Source: an uncultured SAR86 cluster bacterium
Lineage (GTDB): Bacteria > Pseudomonadota > Gammaproteobacteria > Magnimaribacterales > D2472
Assembly: GCA_902628925.1 (NCBI GenBank)
Contig: CACOPA010000005.1
Span: forward strand, 41,399 to 105,398
Length of the DNA: 64,000 bases
Reading direction: 5' to 3'
This document shows positions 49,343 through 58,217 of the stretch, piece after piece; the first letter of the stretch is position 1, and the number at the start of each line of letters is the position of its first letter. The position numbers were made by a program, and so were the translations under genes. The notes beneath the pieces were generated by a model that was not told where the DNA came from, searched no databases, and was given only the letters and a program-made list of their open reading frames with translations.

Positions 49343-49401
49343 GATTTTGATTATGCGAAAAATAAATTATGAATTTAGAAACTTCGATATACATATATAC
49401 T

Positions 49402-49416
49402 TCGTTTCCCGCTCCA
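49402..49416 (+). repeat. attR: right copy of the 15-bp integration repeat
   Basis: TCGTTTCCCGCTCCA is identical to the tRNA-Gly 3' end at 36505-36519. It is not part of a complete tRNA here, so it marks the far junction of the island. Confidence 0.85.
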
Positions 49417-49457
49417 ATTCCATATTAGTCTTAATTTAGATAACATTATTGGTGATC

Positions 49458-50669
49458 ATGCATAAAAAGCTTCTTATTGGATTTTTATTAGTTTTTATTG
49501 GTGTTTTTTTAGGTCATCAAGCTCCTCGAGGTCCAGCTCTTTATTCAACTCTTATAAATCTTGGGATCAGTTCAAATGAAGATTATTCAACACTTGCCTC
49601 TCATCAAGCTTTATTAGATTTTGAAGAACTGTTTTCTGCTACTCGAGAGATGGTGTTGAATGATGCTAGGACTGAACAGGAAGCTGCCGAAGGAATGCGC
49701 TGGTTATTGCGAGCTGTTGCTATGAGCGTGGAAGTAGCTGCCGATGCAAATCCACAAAGGCCTTATTTTCAGAGAATGGATACTCTAGTTCGAAAGGTTG
49801 GGGGCGATAACCCAGATGCTGAGTATGAGTTCGCTGCAATTGATGGACAGTACGACTATAAAATTACAGGCAATATTGGGAGTGTTCGTTATTTAGGTTT
49901 CACGTTTAATGCTGGACAAGGCACCACGCCTCGGCGTCAATTTGCATATTTAAGCGATAAGACACTTGAACTCGACCAAGAAGGAAACTTTACTTTGATT
50001 CTCAGTCAGGAACCGACTGATATTTCAGGTCAATGGGTTCAAATTCCAGATGATGCATCGGGTATCTTGGTAAGGCAATACATTGCTAATCGAAAGAAAG
50101 AGGAATTACCCACATTAAACATTGAAGTCTTAGGCTCCCCAATTCAATTTAGCCCTGTCACTGATCAAGAGATTGCAGATGCAATTATAAGTACCAGCTA
50201 TGCCTTTTTGCATTTGACTACTCTGCATCAAAGAGTTTTGCCAGAATTGATGGAGAAAACCAATGTATTTATTGAGGCTACGTCTGATAGCTTGGGAGGG
50301 GCGATAAGCGGCAATGATAATCTTTATATGATTGGTAGTTACCAACTTGCAGATGATGAGGCTTTAATTATGCTTGTTCAGCCACCAAAAACACGATATT
50401 GGAATATTGCTTTAGAATCTCGATGGCATGAAACAGCAGACTACCTCCACAGACCTACCTCTATGACGTTGGATGAAGTAAATTATAATGAGGATGGCTC
50501 GGTAGAATTTATTGTTGCGCATAAAGATCCTGGTCACCCAAATTGGCTGGACACTAGCGGCCATAATTTTGGCTTTATTACATTGCGATGGTTAGATGCT
50601 ATGGATGAAGATGTTCCCATGCCAAAATTGCAAGTTATTAATTGGAGTGATCTAATAAAAAAAATTTAG
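49458..50669 (+). CDS. DUF1214 domain-containing protein
   Basis: The product has 403 residues with an N-terminal hydrophobic segment (LLIGFLLVFIGVFLG), hence exported or membrane anchored. The C-terminal DUF1214 domain is recognised by RYWNIALESRWHETADYLH and FIVAHKDPGHPNWLDTSGHNFGFITLRW; the middle DUF1254-like part has LGGAISGNDNLYMIGS. The family's function is unknown. I use the ATG at 49458; a TTG nine bases earlier is also in frame. It is the first chromosomal gene after the island. Confidence 0.85.
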   Translation: MHKKLLIGFLLVFIGVFLGHQAPRGPALYSTLINLGISSNEDYSTLASHQALLDFEELFSATREMVLNDARTEQEAAEGMRWLLRAVAMSVEVAADANPQRPYFQRMDTLVRKVGGDNPDAEYEFAAIDGQYDYKITGNIGSVRYLGFTFNAGQGTTPRRQFAYLSDKTLELDQEGNFTLILSQEPTDISGQWVQIPDDASGILVRQYIANRKKEELPTLNIEVLGSPIQFSPVTDQEIADAIISTSYAFLHLTTLHQRVLPELMEKTNVFIEATSDSLGGAISGNDNLYMIGSYQLADDEALIMLVQPPKTRYWNIALESRWHETADYLHRPTSMTLDEVNYNEDGSVEFIVAHKDPGHPNWLDTSGHNFGFITLRWLDAMDEDVPMPKLQVINWSDLIKKI

Positions 50670-50749
50670 TCAGAATAATAGGATTTCAAGTTTTTCATTT
50701 TTGCTAAACTAATCTATTATTTAAAATCATTTCCTACTTAGGTTTAGTC

Positions 50750-53188
50750 TTGAAGAAAAAGCAAAATTATTCGCTTAAAACAGTAATCTTTTGCTTCCTT
50801 GTCACTCAGCTAATTGCGTGCTCAGGTGGTGGTTCAAGCAAGGCTCCAACCATTATTCCTCAGGAAGCCATTCAGCAAGAAACTGATCAAAGAATTCCTT
50901 TTGAGGCTTTTACCAATGCGATGGTCTCGCCATGGGGCGATGTTACAGCGACCTATTCAACTTCGGTTTATTTTGCAAGCTCCTACTGGCCTTCAAATGA
51001 TAAATATAAGATTGTTGATTATGGCTTTCTAGAAGTTACCACGGAGGGCACGCATCCAGGGGACTCTTATAATCCTGACGAAATCTCTTACGCCGGTCCT
51101 TACTCAAATAACGCTCAATGGTTTGAAGCCAATTTAAACAATGATGAGCATGTTGATTTAATTTATGTCGGTAATAATTGTTGCAACCGCAATTACGTCT
51201 TAGAAGATTTAATGTTTACGTTCATTAATGATGGCAACGGTCACTATGCTTTGAGTCCTGAGATGTTTAATGATGGAATATTTCCTTGTGTTCAGGGAGG
51301 GAGAAGTTGGTTATCGGATGAAATTGATACGATGCATCCCTGCGGTAATCAACAGGACTACACCAACGGCAAGATCGTTGCCGATTTTAATGGCGATGGT
51401 ATCAGTGATTATTACGACACCAGCATCCTTTTTTTGAGTGATGGAGAGGGTAAGCTTGAAAATTTGAGTCATACAAATTTGCCTGATTTATTTTTCAATG
51501 ATGCTCATGGTCAAATTTTTGTTCACGATGCTCATTACGGGGATTTAGATGGAGATGGAGATTTAGATATTTTTGTACCAATTGTAGACTCTACAGTTAC
51601 AGGTTTTAAATTTGGAGGTGCGGTTGATGAATGCTTTGGATGCACTCAACCCATTCCCTTTACTGCACTAATTAATGATGGCAGTGGTTTTTTTACTGCA
51701 AATCACAACATCCCTCAGTTTACAGAATGGATCGAAGTCGATTACGACAATTGGGGGAACAATATTGATAACATTTGGCCCACCACTGCCGCAATTGGAG
51801 ATTTTGATAATGATGGTCATGGCGATATTGCTTTAGGTTGGTTTAACCCAATAATTGCAGATCGATATGGTTTTTCCAAAAACAGTGCCGGGGTTGTTTA
51901 TTTCAATAATGGGAATAATGATTGGACGCAAAGAGAATCCATTGAGCTGCCAAGAAACTTCTTTGAAGCGAACGGCAACGCAAATGACATGGAGGTTTTT
52001 GATTTTAATAACGATGGGTATTTGGATATTGTACTTGCATCCACAATTCATGAACCATATTACAACTCTCGCGTCATTCAATTCTTTCAAAATGAACAGG
52101 GTAAAAATTTCATTGACGTTACAACAGCAATTAGTCCTGATCATGCCAAATATGCTGACGGCAACCCCTTTTCATCATGGTGGGTTGGTCAAGGGAAGAT
52201 GCACATTAGAGACTACGATCATGATGGTGATCTAGACATTATTGATGTGAGTACGCGAACCAGTGTTTTTGTTAATAATGGCAACACCTTTGAACTTTAT
52301 GACGATTTTGTGGATGCCGATGATGATGTTTTGCTTTGGCCGGTTGAGATAGATGGTGATCATCATTATGACTTTATTGGATCCAATCAGACTTGTGCTG
52401 AAACAACATGCACAACTTCTTTTTATCAGCTACTGGATCCACCCGCTGAATCATTGCTTGCTGATTTCTCAACTAAAGCAGATGGTTTTTTGCGGGCTGT
52501 GACTCAATCAACTTATCTTACTGATCATCTTAAGCATTCAAATGTTTTCACCAATGTTTTTAGTTACACAAATAATAAAGCTTCAATTCTTGGATATTCA
52601 GCTGGATCAAATAATCTATCGTTTACCTCAGGCAAAGTCTCGGGGTTGATGGCTGGGAACTTTATCGGCTTTTCAATGCAAACTGAGTATCTAAAGATCG
52701 GTCTGATTGCAACCGACATCTCAACAATTGCAAACAATGAAACTCGATGGTTTGGAAATAATCGAACAGAGCTTCATTCAAAGAATTATGAAACTTACTT
52801 TGAGGCTCCATTGATAACTACAAACAATATTCAATTTGCTTTAGGTCATGCATTTTCACATCTAAAGATTGACCAATTTACTGAAGAGGGCAGCCAAATA
52901 AATTTAACGTTTCGAGCAAATGATTTTAACTTTAATTCTGCTTATATTCGTTTTGGTTATGAATTTAGTTTTCTCAGTTTAAGAGGCTTAATTAAAGGAG
53001 GTTTTAGGGAGTCCAATCAGTCTAATTCGTTGATGATAGATACAGTAGATAATCTAACTTTCTTTCCATCAAATAAAATCAAGAATCAATATTTCAGCAT
53101 GATGCTTATGCGAGATATTTTTTATTTTCAGATCGTTAAAGACACTTTTGGAGAAAAAGTTGCAACTGGCTTCCAAATAAATCTATAA
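50750..53188 (+). CDS. FG-GAP/VCBS-repeat lipoprotein with C-terminal beta-rich domain
   Basis: A very large (812-residue) surface lipoprotein. The signal ends in a lipobox (VTQLIACSGGGSS). Calcium-binding FG-GAP repeats follow: DFNGDGISDY, DLDGDGDLDIFVP, DFDNDGHGDIALGW, DFNNDGYLDIVLAS and DYDHDGDLDIIDVS. They would form a beta-propeller. The last 200 residues are beta-rich with alternating aromatic residues (SFLSLRGLIKGGF) and end in FQINL, compatible with an outer-membrane barrel. The start is TTG, with no ATG near it. Adhesion or ligand capture is plausible. Confidence 0.8.
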   Translation: MKKKQNYSLKTVIFCFLVTQLIACSGGGSSKAPTIIPQEAIQQETDQRIPFEAFTNAMVSPWGDVTATYSTSVYFASSYWPSNDKYKIVDYGFLEVTTEGTHPGDSYNPDEISYAGPYSNNAQWFEANLNNDEHVDLIYVGNNCCNRNYVLEDLMFTFINDGNGHYALSPEMFNDGIFPCVQGGRSWLSDEIDTMHPCGNQQDYTNGKIVADFNGDGISDYYDTSILFLSDGEGKLENLSHTNLPDLFFNDAHGQIFVHDAHYGDLDGDGDLDIFVPIVDSTVTGFKFGGAVDECFGCTQPIPFTALINDGSGFFTANHNIPQFTEWIEVDYDNWGNNIDNIWPTTAAIGDFDNDGHGDIALGWFNPIIADRYGFSKNSAGVVYFNNGNNDWTQRESIELPRNFFEANGNANDMEVFDFNNDGYLDIVLASTIHEPYYNSRVIQFFQNEQGKNFIDVTTAISPDHAKYADGNPFSSWWVGQGKMHIRDYDHDGDLDIIDVSTRTSVFVNNGNTFELYDDFVDADDDVLLWPVEIDGDHHYDFIGSNQTCAETTCTTSFYQLLDPPAESLLADFSTKADGFLRAVTQSTYLTDHLKHSNVFTNVFSYTNNKASILGYSAGSNNLSFTSGKVSGLMAGNFIGFSMQTEYLKIGLIATDISTIANNETRWFGNNRTELHSKNYETYFEAPLITTNNIQFALGHAFSHLKIDQFTEEGSQINLTFRANDFNFNSAYIRFGYEFSFLSLRGLIKGGFRESNQSNSLMIDTVDNLTFFPSNKIKNQYFSMMLMRDIFYFQIVKDTFGEKVATGFQINL

Positions 53189-53228
53189 CTGATAAATTAT
53201 TGATTGAATAATTCATTAAGGAGATGTC

Positions 53229-53669
53229 ATGAAATTTAATGCTTTGATCACACTGGTTTTAAGTTTTAATGTATTTAGCCATGCAGCTAATGATGGTGAT
53301 TTAGTGGGAACTTGGGTATTGGCTGAATCAAAATGGAACAATCAGGCTGTAGAGCTATGCCAACCTAAAATGACAAAAATTTATGCTGAGGGAGTCGTTA
53401 TGTACACATGGTATGAATCCAGCGAAGATAATCTTTGTAACAAGCTTTCTGTGGGTCAAGCGACTTATGAGCTCAAGGATGGGATTGTCACAGAAACCAT
53501 AACCAATCATTCAAAAAGTTCTTTGATAGGGCAGTCATTTTCTTATGAGCCAAACTTCATGTTCGATAAAAAATCTTTTATTCAAGAAGTTACTTTTGGC
53601 GATGATGTCTTATTTGAAAGATGGGGAAGCAAGACCTGCGACCAGCAAAAATGTGCAAGAATTAATTAA
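53229..53669 (+). CDS. Secreted lipocalin-like hypothetical protein
   Basis: A 146-residue protein with a signal peptide (MKFNALITLVLSFNVFSHA), then GDLVGTWVLAESKWN, a beta-strand series and a cysteine pair near KTCDQQKCARIN. G-x-W near the start is a lipocalin-like hallmark, so a small ligand-binding barrel is possible. AAGGAGA precedes the start. It is followed six bases later by the SRPBCC gene. Confidence 0.68.
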   Translation: MKFNALITLVLSFNVFSHAANDGDLVGTWVLAESKWNNQAVELCQPKMTKIYAEGVVMYTWYESSEDNLCNKLSVGQATYELKDGIVTETITNHSKSSLIGQSFSYEPNFMFDKKSFIQEVTFGDDVLFERWGSKTCDQQKCARIN

Positions 53670-53674
53670 CTAAG

Positions 53675-54067
53675 ATGAAAAAAATTCATGAGACAACACT
53701 ATTTAGTATAAGTGGCGATCATGTATGGGAAGTGATTTCAAATGTCTCCAGATGTGATTGGTTACCAACAGTCAATCATGTTGATTTAGAAGGCGATATT
53801 CGAAGTTTTGAAATGGAGGGTATGGGGAAAATTAAAGAACGAATAATTGAATTGAATCATGAGACAAAGACTTTAGTTTATTCTGCGATTGAGACTCGTA
53901 CTCCTATTGAGCATCACCTTGCAACTATGAAAGTTATTTTCTCTGGTGACAATGCTTGTGAATTGGAGTGGTCAACAGAAATTGAACCTGAAATATTTGC
54001 AGATGCAATTAAGCAAGGTATGCAAATCTCAATTAATGGTTTAAAAAGCGTTTTAGCAAGTAAATAG
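53675..54067 (+). CDS. SRPBCC-family (START-like) protein
   Basis: A 130-residue cytoplasmic protein with the polyketide-cyclase/SRPBCC pattern: HETTLFSISGDHVWEVISNVSRCDWLPTV, then beta strands and the C-terminal helix IKQGMQISINGLKSVLA. Such folds bind hydrophobic ligands in a deep cavity. No catalytic role can be assigned. It lies between the lipocalin-like gene and the secreted family gene, in the same direction. Confidence 0.82.
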   Translation: MKKIHETTLFSISGDHVWEVISNVSRCDWLPTVNHVDLEGDIRSFEMEGMGKIKERIIELNHETKTLVYSAIETRTPIEHHLATMKVIFSGDNACELEWSTEIEPEIFADAIKQGMQISINGLKSVLASK

Positions 54068-54113
54068 GTTTTGTGTTAATTTAACCTTAGAGTAAAAATC
54101 TAGGAGGAGATAG

Positions 54114-54860
54114 ATGAAACATTTATTTATAACATTTACTTTAGTCTCGAGCTTATTCGTTAGTTCCCAGGAAGCGCCTGATCCCATTCGAGCAGAATAT
54201 TTCACATGTTCACTTAATGCAGGCAAGGATATGGATGACATGATGAAGTGGGTTGAAAAGTGGAATCGATGGATGGATGCAACAGATGAAACTAACTACA
54301 CAGCAGCAATGCTCTTTCCAAGGTACAGAACCCCAACAACTGAATTTGATTTGATCTGGGTTGGTCATGTAAAAAATTCTGAAATGCTTGGCAAAGGGAA
54401 TGATAATTGGCTCTCGGCAAGCAACCGGTCCTTACGAGAATCAATTCCAGTTACTTGCGGTGAATCCTTTAATGCTTATCAATGGGTGGCAGTCTCAAAC
54501 TTTTCACCCAGTGATCTATCTGATTCATACCCAGTTTCCTATAGATATTGCGACCTAAAAGAAGGCAAAAATTTAGGCGATGCTTATGCAGCACTTAGTG
54601 GGATACAAGAAGCTCATCATGCAAGCGGAATGAAATCAGGTGCGAGGATTATTCGACCTTCAAATGGAGCTCCAAGTGATCTAACTAAGTATGACTTTGT
54701 TTTATCTTACGCCAATCCAACTTGGGCTGACTGGGGGAGGCTGGTAGACAATTATTGGGGCAATCTAAATGACTCCGAGGCTGCTAATCAGGTTCGAGAA
54801 ACTTACAGCTGTGAAGGCTCAAGAATGTATGCCGGAACAGTCATTAGAAATAATAATTAA
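54114..54860 (+). CDS. Secreted duplicated-domain protein, family copy 3
   Basis: A 248-residue exported protein (signal MKHLFITFTLVSSLFVSSQ). First half: AEYFTCSLNAGKDMDDMMKWVEKWNRWMD. Second half: YCDLKEGKNLGDAYAALSGIQEAHHASG. It is clearly paralogous with the copies at 31923 and 55731, which share the xAEY...GKD..D...W and D.K.EG..-D-Y motifs. AGGAGG Shine-Dalgarno before the ATG. It is followed 15 bases later by the PDZ gene. Confidence 0.77.
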   Translation: MKHLFITFTLVSSLFVSSQEAPDPIRAEYFTCSLNAGKDMDDMMKWVEKWNRWMDATDETNYTAAMLFPRYRTPTTEFDLIWVGHVKNSEMLGKGNDNWLSASNRSLRESIPVTCGESFNAYQWVAVSNFSPSDLSDSYPVSYRYCDLKEGKNLGDAYAALSGIQEAHHASGMKSGARIIRPSNGAPSDLTKYDFVLSYANPTWADWGRLVDNYWGNLNDSEAANQVRETYSCEGSRMYAGTVIRNNN

Positions 54861-54875
54861 TTTAAGGAGAAAAAT

Positions 54876-55631
54876 ATGAAAGCGTTTAAAAATTTATCAA
54901 TCGTCTCAGTAGCTTTATTACTTACGTTGCCGGTCATCAGCGGGCATCATGAAGAGGGTGCGAAAGATCCCATGAAAAAAAATATGATGACAGCAAAAAA
55001 ATGGATCGAAGCTGGCTATACCTCAAAAGATAAAACCATGAAGATGGTCAAAAAGTATATGGCTGAAGATGGCTACAACTACGGAAGTCGCTTTATTGGT
55101 TTTGGCTTCTATTACGATCCTAATTCAGAAGATCGATTGGTGGATGGCATTATTGAGGGTAGCCCTGCAGCAAAAGTCTTGAAAGTTGGTGATAAGTTTG
55201 TTTCTGTAAACGGTGTTCAAGCAACTAAAGAGAATTGGGACAATGGCAAGCTTACCTTTGGTGGTGCTCCAGGAGGCAAGGTTGAAGTTGAGGTTCTAAG
55301 GAATGGGAAAACCATCAAGCGTTCATTCAAACGGGGGATGGTGAATCCAAAATCAACCAAAACTCAGGTTTTAGATAATATGAACGATGCCGTGGCTGAA
55401 GATTGGCCAGCAATCGATTACAAGATTATAGAAGTGGCAGGCAATCCTAAAGAAAAGGTTGTTTATGTTTGGTCATGGAATAAGTCCATGAACACTATCT
55501 ATAACAAGGAAGCTGAATCAAATGTTGTAACAAGATTTAGATTTAATGATGACGGTAAGGTTGTTGCCCTAAGCAATCTTTCTGAAGAACTACTGGTTCA
55601 AAATCAGCTAGGCTTTAGGCTCACGCGTTAA
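54876..55631 (+). CDS. Secreted PDZ-domain protein
   Basis: The product has 251 residues. Signal peptide (LSIVSVALLLTLPVIS) followed by a PDZ domain in the middle: FIGFGFYYDPNSEDRLVDGIIEGSPAAKVLKVGDKFVSVNG, then GGKVEVEVLRNGKTIKRSF. The GVIEGSPA-type and G-D-x-x-x-x-V-N-G elements are the classic PDZ carboxylate-binding features. It lacks any protease domain, so it is likely an adaptor or regulator. It is in the same transcript as the copy 3 protein and is followed by a terminator. Confidence 0.83.
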   Translation: MKAFKNLSIVSVALLLTLPVISGHHEEGAKDPMKKNMMTAKKWIEAGYTSKDKTMKMVKKYMAEDGYNYGSRFIGFGFYYDPNSEDRLVDGIIEGSPAAKVLKVGDKFVSVNGVQATKENWDNGKLTFGGAPGGKVEVEVLRNGKTIKRSFKRGMVNPKSTKTQVLDNMNDAVAEDWPAIDYKIIEVAGNPKEKVVYVWSWNKSMNTIYNKEAESNVVTRFRFNDDGKVVALSNLSEELLVQNQLGFRLTR

Positions 55632-55650
55632 TAAATTTATTAAGGTAAAT

Positions 55651-55678
55651 AAGAGGAGCTATGTGCTCCTCTTTTTTT
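55651..55678 (+). terminator. Rho-independent terminator after PDZ gene
   Basis: AAGAGGAGC and GCTCCTCTT form a nine-pair stem with a TATGT loop and run into a T-tract. Confidence 0.92.
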
Positions 55679-55730
55679 GTACAGATAATTATTTTACTTT
55701 ATAGTTAAATCATTATTTTTGGAGAACAAT

Positions 55731-56465
55731 ATGAAATATTTTTTATCGTTATTTGTCTTGTGTTTTAGCTTTAATGCAATGTCACAAGGATCAACTTATG
55801 AGCCTTATAAAGCCGAGTATTACATTGGTAAATTTAAACCAGGTAAAGATATGGGTGATATGGTGAAATGGGCAAATAACTGGGCTAAGTGGGCTGAAAA
55901 ATCAGGCGCTTTTGAAAATTATGGTGTCGGGTTAATGACCCCATATTTCAGTAATCAATTACCAACTCATGATTTTATGTGGTATGGCAGATACCCAGAC
56001 TCAACAGAACAATTTGAAGGTCTACAATATTGGGTAGAAAATGGAGGCGATCTGTTAGCAAAACTTCCTGCTGTTAACTCAGCTGTAGTTGAGGTATGGC
56101 AAAGAGATATCTCTATTCCTGAGGGAGAGTCCTACTCACCTGGATATGTAATCTACATGGACTGCAAACTTGATGAAGGAGTTACAGGTAATGATGTTTA
56201 TGACGCGTATTACACATTTGCACAGGCTGCAAAAAAAGTTGGTGATAATTTAGGAAGAAAAATGATGTGGCCGGTTACTGGTGCACAAGGCTTCAAACAT
56301 GACTTTATTGTAGTGATGTATGCCAACTCTCTATCTGAATATGGAAAAAATAATGATCTTTGGTGGGATAAGGTGAATGGTCAACTGCCGGAACAACAGG
56401 CATTGGCTGAAGTGGGTTATTCATGTGAGAACAGAAGATCTTACACATCGATGAACATCAAATAA
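55731..56465 (+). CDS. Secreted duplicated-domain protein, family copy 4
   Basis: A 244-residue exported protein (signal MKYFLSLFVLCFSFNAMSQ). Halves: AEYYIGKFKPGKDMGDMVKWANNW and DCKLDEGVTGNDVYDAYYTF. It is closest to the copy at 31923 by the shared AAKKVGDNLGRKM block. I use the ATG at 55731 preceded by GGAGAA; a TTG start at 55719 is possible. A terminator follows. Function unknown. Confidence 0.77.
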   Translation: MKYFLSLFVLCFSFNAMSQGSTYEPYKAEYYIGKFKPGKDMGDMVKWANNWAKWAEKSGAFENYGVGLMTPYFSNQLPTHDFMWYGRYPDSTEQFEGLQYWVENGGDLLAKLPAVNSAVVEVWQRDISIPEGESYSPGYVIYMDCKLDEGVTGNDVYDAYYTFAQAAKKVGDNLGRKMMWPVTGAQGFKHDFIVVMYANSLSEYGKNNDLWWDKVNGQLPEQQALAEVGYSCENRRSYTSMNIK

Positions 56466-56487
56466 GGTAGAATTATTTAACAGCTTA

Positions 56488-56512
56488 ATGGGAGCTGAGG
56501 CTCCCATTTTTA
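56488..56512 (+). terminator. Rho-independent terminator after family copy 4
   Basis: ATGGGAGC and GCTCCCAT form an eight-pair stem around a four-base loop (56488-56507), followed by a T-rich tail. Confidence 0.88.
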
Positions 56513-56525
56513 TGGAGATATAAAT

Positions 56526-57461
56526 ATGAAGAAGATTTTATTTTTATTAGGAGCAGTCATTTCTTTGCCTGTATTAGTTGCGAATGAGGCTTGTGAGTTT
56601 TCACGCTGGGGTGAGGGTGATGAGATAGGAAATGCTAATCTAATAAATGCAGAATCAATCTTAAAAGCAAGTCAATTAATTAAGACTGGTAAAGCTTACA
56701 GTCTGGGTGTAGTTATTGATCAAAATACTCCTGCATATCCTCCAAGATCACTTTCATTACAAGTTGTCCAACCCACAGGCCAGTTTGGTAAAGATCAATT
56801 CCCAAATGCTACTTATAACGATGATGTTTTTCAGGGTTGGTTTGGTATCGGCCCACAAATTGATGGGCTAGGGCATATTGGTGATCCTGACGCAGTATTT
56901 TATAACTGCTTTGATGGTAAAGAGATTTCTCAAATTACCGGTCTAACTAAGCTTGGAATTGAAAAAATACCTCCCATTGTTGCAAGAGGACTGCTGATAA
57001 ACATCGCAGCAGTAAAAAAAGTTGATCACCTTGAAGCTGGTGAGACTTTTAATTTAAGGGACGTAAAAAAAGCACTTCGTACTCAGAATGTATCGGTTGA
57101 ATCAGGTGATGTGGTAATTTTTCATACAGGATGGACACAACATAAATATGATTCAAATCCTCAAGAGTGGGGTTCGGGCGCACCTGGTATTACTCCTGAA
57201 GTTGCAAGGTATTTAGCTGATAAAGAAGTGGTTGCAGTTGGCGCTGATACATGGTCACTGGATGTGGTTCCACCCATCGAAGCTAATGAACCTTACCCAG
57301 GTCATGGAATACTCATTCAAGAAAATGGTATCTATATTCTAGAGACCATGAATACGGGTGAACTTGCAGATGATAACGTATCGGAATTTTTATTTGTCCT
57401 TGGACCTGCAAAAGTGCGTGGTGCCGTGCAAATGATAATTAATCCCATAGCGATTAATTAA
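56526..57461 (+). CDS. Exported cyclase-family (kynurenine-formamidase-like) protein
   Basis: A 311-residue metal-dependent cyclase/hydrolase with a signal peptide (MKKILFLLGAVISLPVLVA). The metal site is read as GPQIDGLGHIGDPDA, a variant of the HxGTHxD motif. Other family marks are RWGEGDEIGNANLIN, YPPRSLSL and HTGWTQHKYD. Members hydrolyse formamides, lactones or cyclic esters. The first histidine of the usual HxGTH motif appears changed (QIDG), so activity may be altered. It is followed eight bases later by a DUF998 gene. Confidence 0.82.
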   Translation: MKKILFLLGAVISLPVLVANEACEFSRWGEGDEIGNANLINAESILKASQLIKTGKAYSLGVVIDQNTPAYPPRSLSLQVVQPTGQFGKDQFPNATYNDDVFQGWFGIGPQIDGLGHIGDPDAVFYNCFDGKEISQITGLTKLGIEKIPPIVARGLLINIAAVKKVDHLEAGETFNLRDVKKALRTQNVSVESGDVVIFHTGWTQHKYDSNPQEWGSGAPGITPEVARYLADKEVVAVGADTWSLDVVPPIEANEPYPGHGILIQENGIYILETMNTGELADDNVSEFLFVLGPAKVRGAVQMIINPIAIN

Positions 57462-57469
57462 GTTTCTCA

Positions 57470-58144
57470 ATGAATTTTTGGCCTGCAGTTATACTCAAGT
57501 TTATTCCAGTATTTTTTGTTGTTTCAGTAATTGTAGCCATTAATCTCTATCCCGGTGGCAATATTCATAACTATGAACAAATTGGTTATGTTTTATCACA
57601 TAATTTTTTAAGTGACCTTGGTAGGTTCAATTCATTCACTGGAGAGCCAAATTTCTTATCAATGTTTCTTTTTAATCAGGCAATGTTTGCCTTCTTAATT
57701 GTTGGCATTGCATTTTTATTTGTCCCAAATCTATATAAAGATAACAAATTAACCTATACGTTAGCTTGGTTAGGTTCATTGTCTTTTTTATTTGGGACTA
57801 TATTTTTTGCTTTTGTTGGCCTTACTCCTTACGACCTATTTTTTGAACCGCATGTATTCTTTGCAGTGAATGCGTTTCGATTAATAATTCCTGGCATCCT
57901 TTTATACGTTGTAGTCTTAATAAGGTCGAAATCTGAGAACGTTTTTGTAATCGCGCTTTCCTTTTTATTAGCTGCGACCGTTGGGTATGTGATCTTCCAG
58001 CTTTTTCATAATGATCCTAGGCAGAGTTATGATGCGATGGTCCTTCAAGCATCCATTCAAAAGCTTATCGCACTTACAAATGTGGTGTGTATCTTTATTT
58101 TTAGTTTTGCCTTTGAATCTAGGTTAAAAAAAATCCATCACTAA
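57470..58144 (+). CDS. DUF998 family membrane protein
   Basis: A 224-residue six-helix membrane protein. YVLSHNFLSDLGRFNSFTG is the DUF998 signature (H..N-F-x-S-D-L-G) between the first and second helices. No catalytic function is established for the family. It probably shares a transcript with the upstream cyclase gene. Confidence 0.8.
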   Translation: MNFWPAVILKFIPVFFVVSVIVAINLYPGGNIHNYEQIGYVLSHNFLSDLGRFNSFTGEPNFLSMFLFNQAMFAFLIVGIAFLFVPNLYKDNKLTYTLAWLGSLSFLFGTIFFAFVGLTPYDLFFEPHVFFAVNAFRLIIPGILLYVVVLIRSKSENVFVIALSFLLAATVGYVIFQLFHNDPRQSYDAMVLQASIQKLIALTNVVCIFIFSFAFESRLKKIHH

Positions 58145-58217
58145 TTTCATAACACATTATTAATTTTAAATTTAATAGATTAAGATATTTACTTCAGAGT
58201 AAAAAAAGGAGGAAATA

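Larger units (their letters stand above)
36520..49401. mobile_element. Integrated genomic island at tRNA-Gly(GCC), about 12.9 kb
   Basis: Bounded by the 15-bp tRNA-derived repeats at 36505 and 49402. Gene content differs from the flanks: unknown small genes, DNA-handling enzymes, tandem repeats and no metabolic genes. The left part (36.6-39.25 kb) is on the minus strand, the central eight-gene block (39.3-46.9 kb) on the plus strand, and the right part mixes strands. I recognise no integrase, capsid or conjugation gene, so the element may depend on a helper or be a remnant. A DNA-modification and nuclease cluster inside suggests it is a defence island. Confidence 0.85.
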
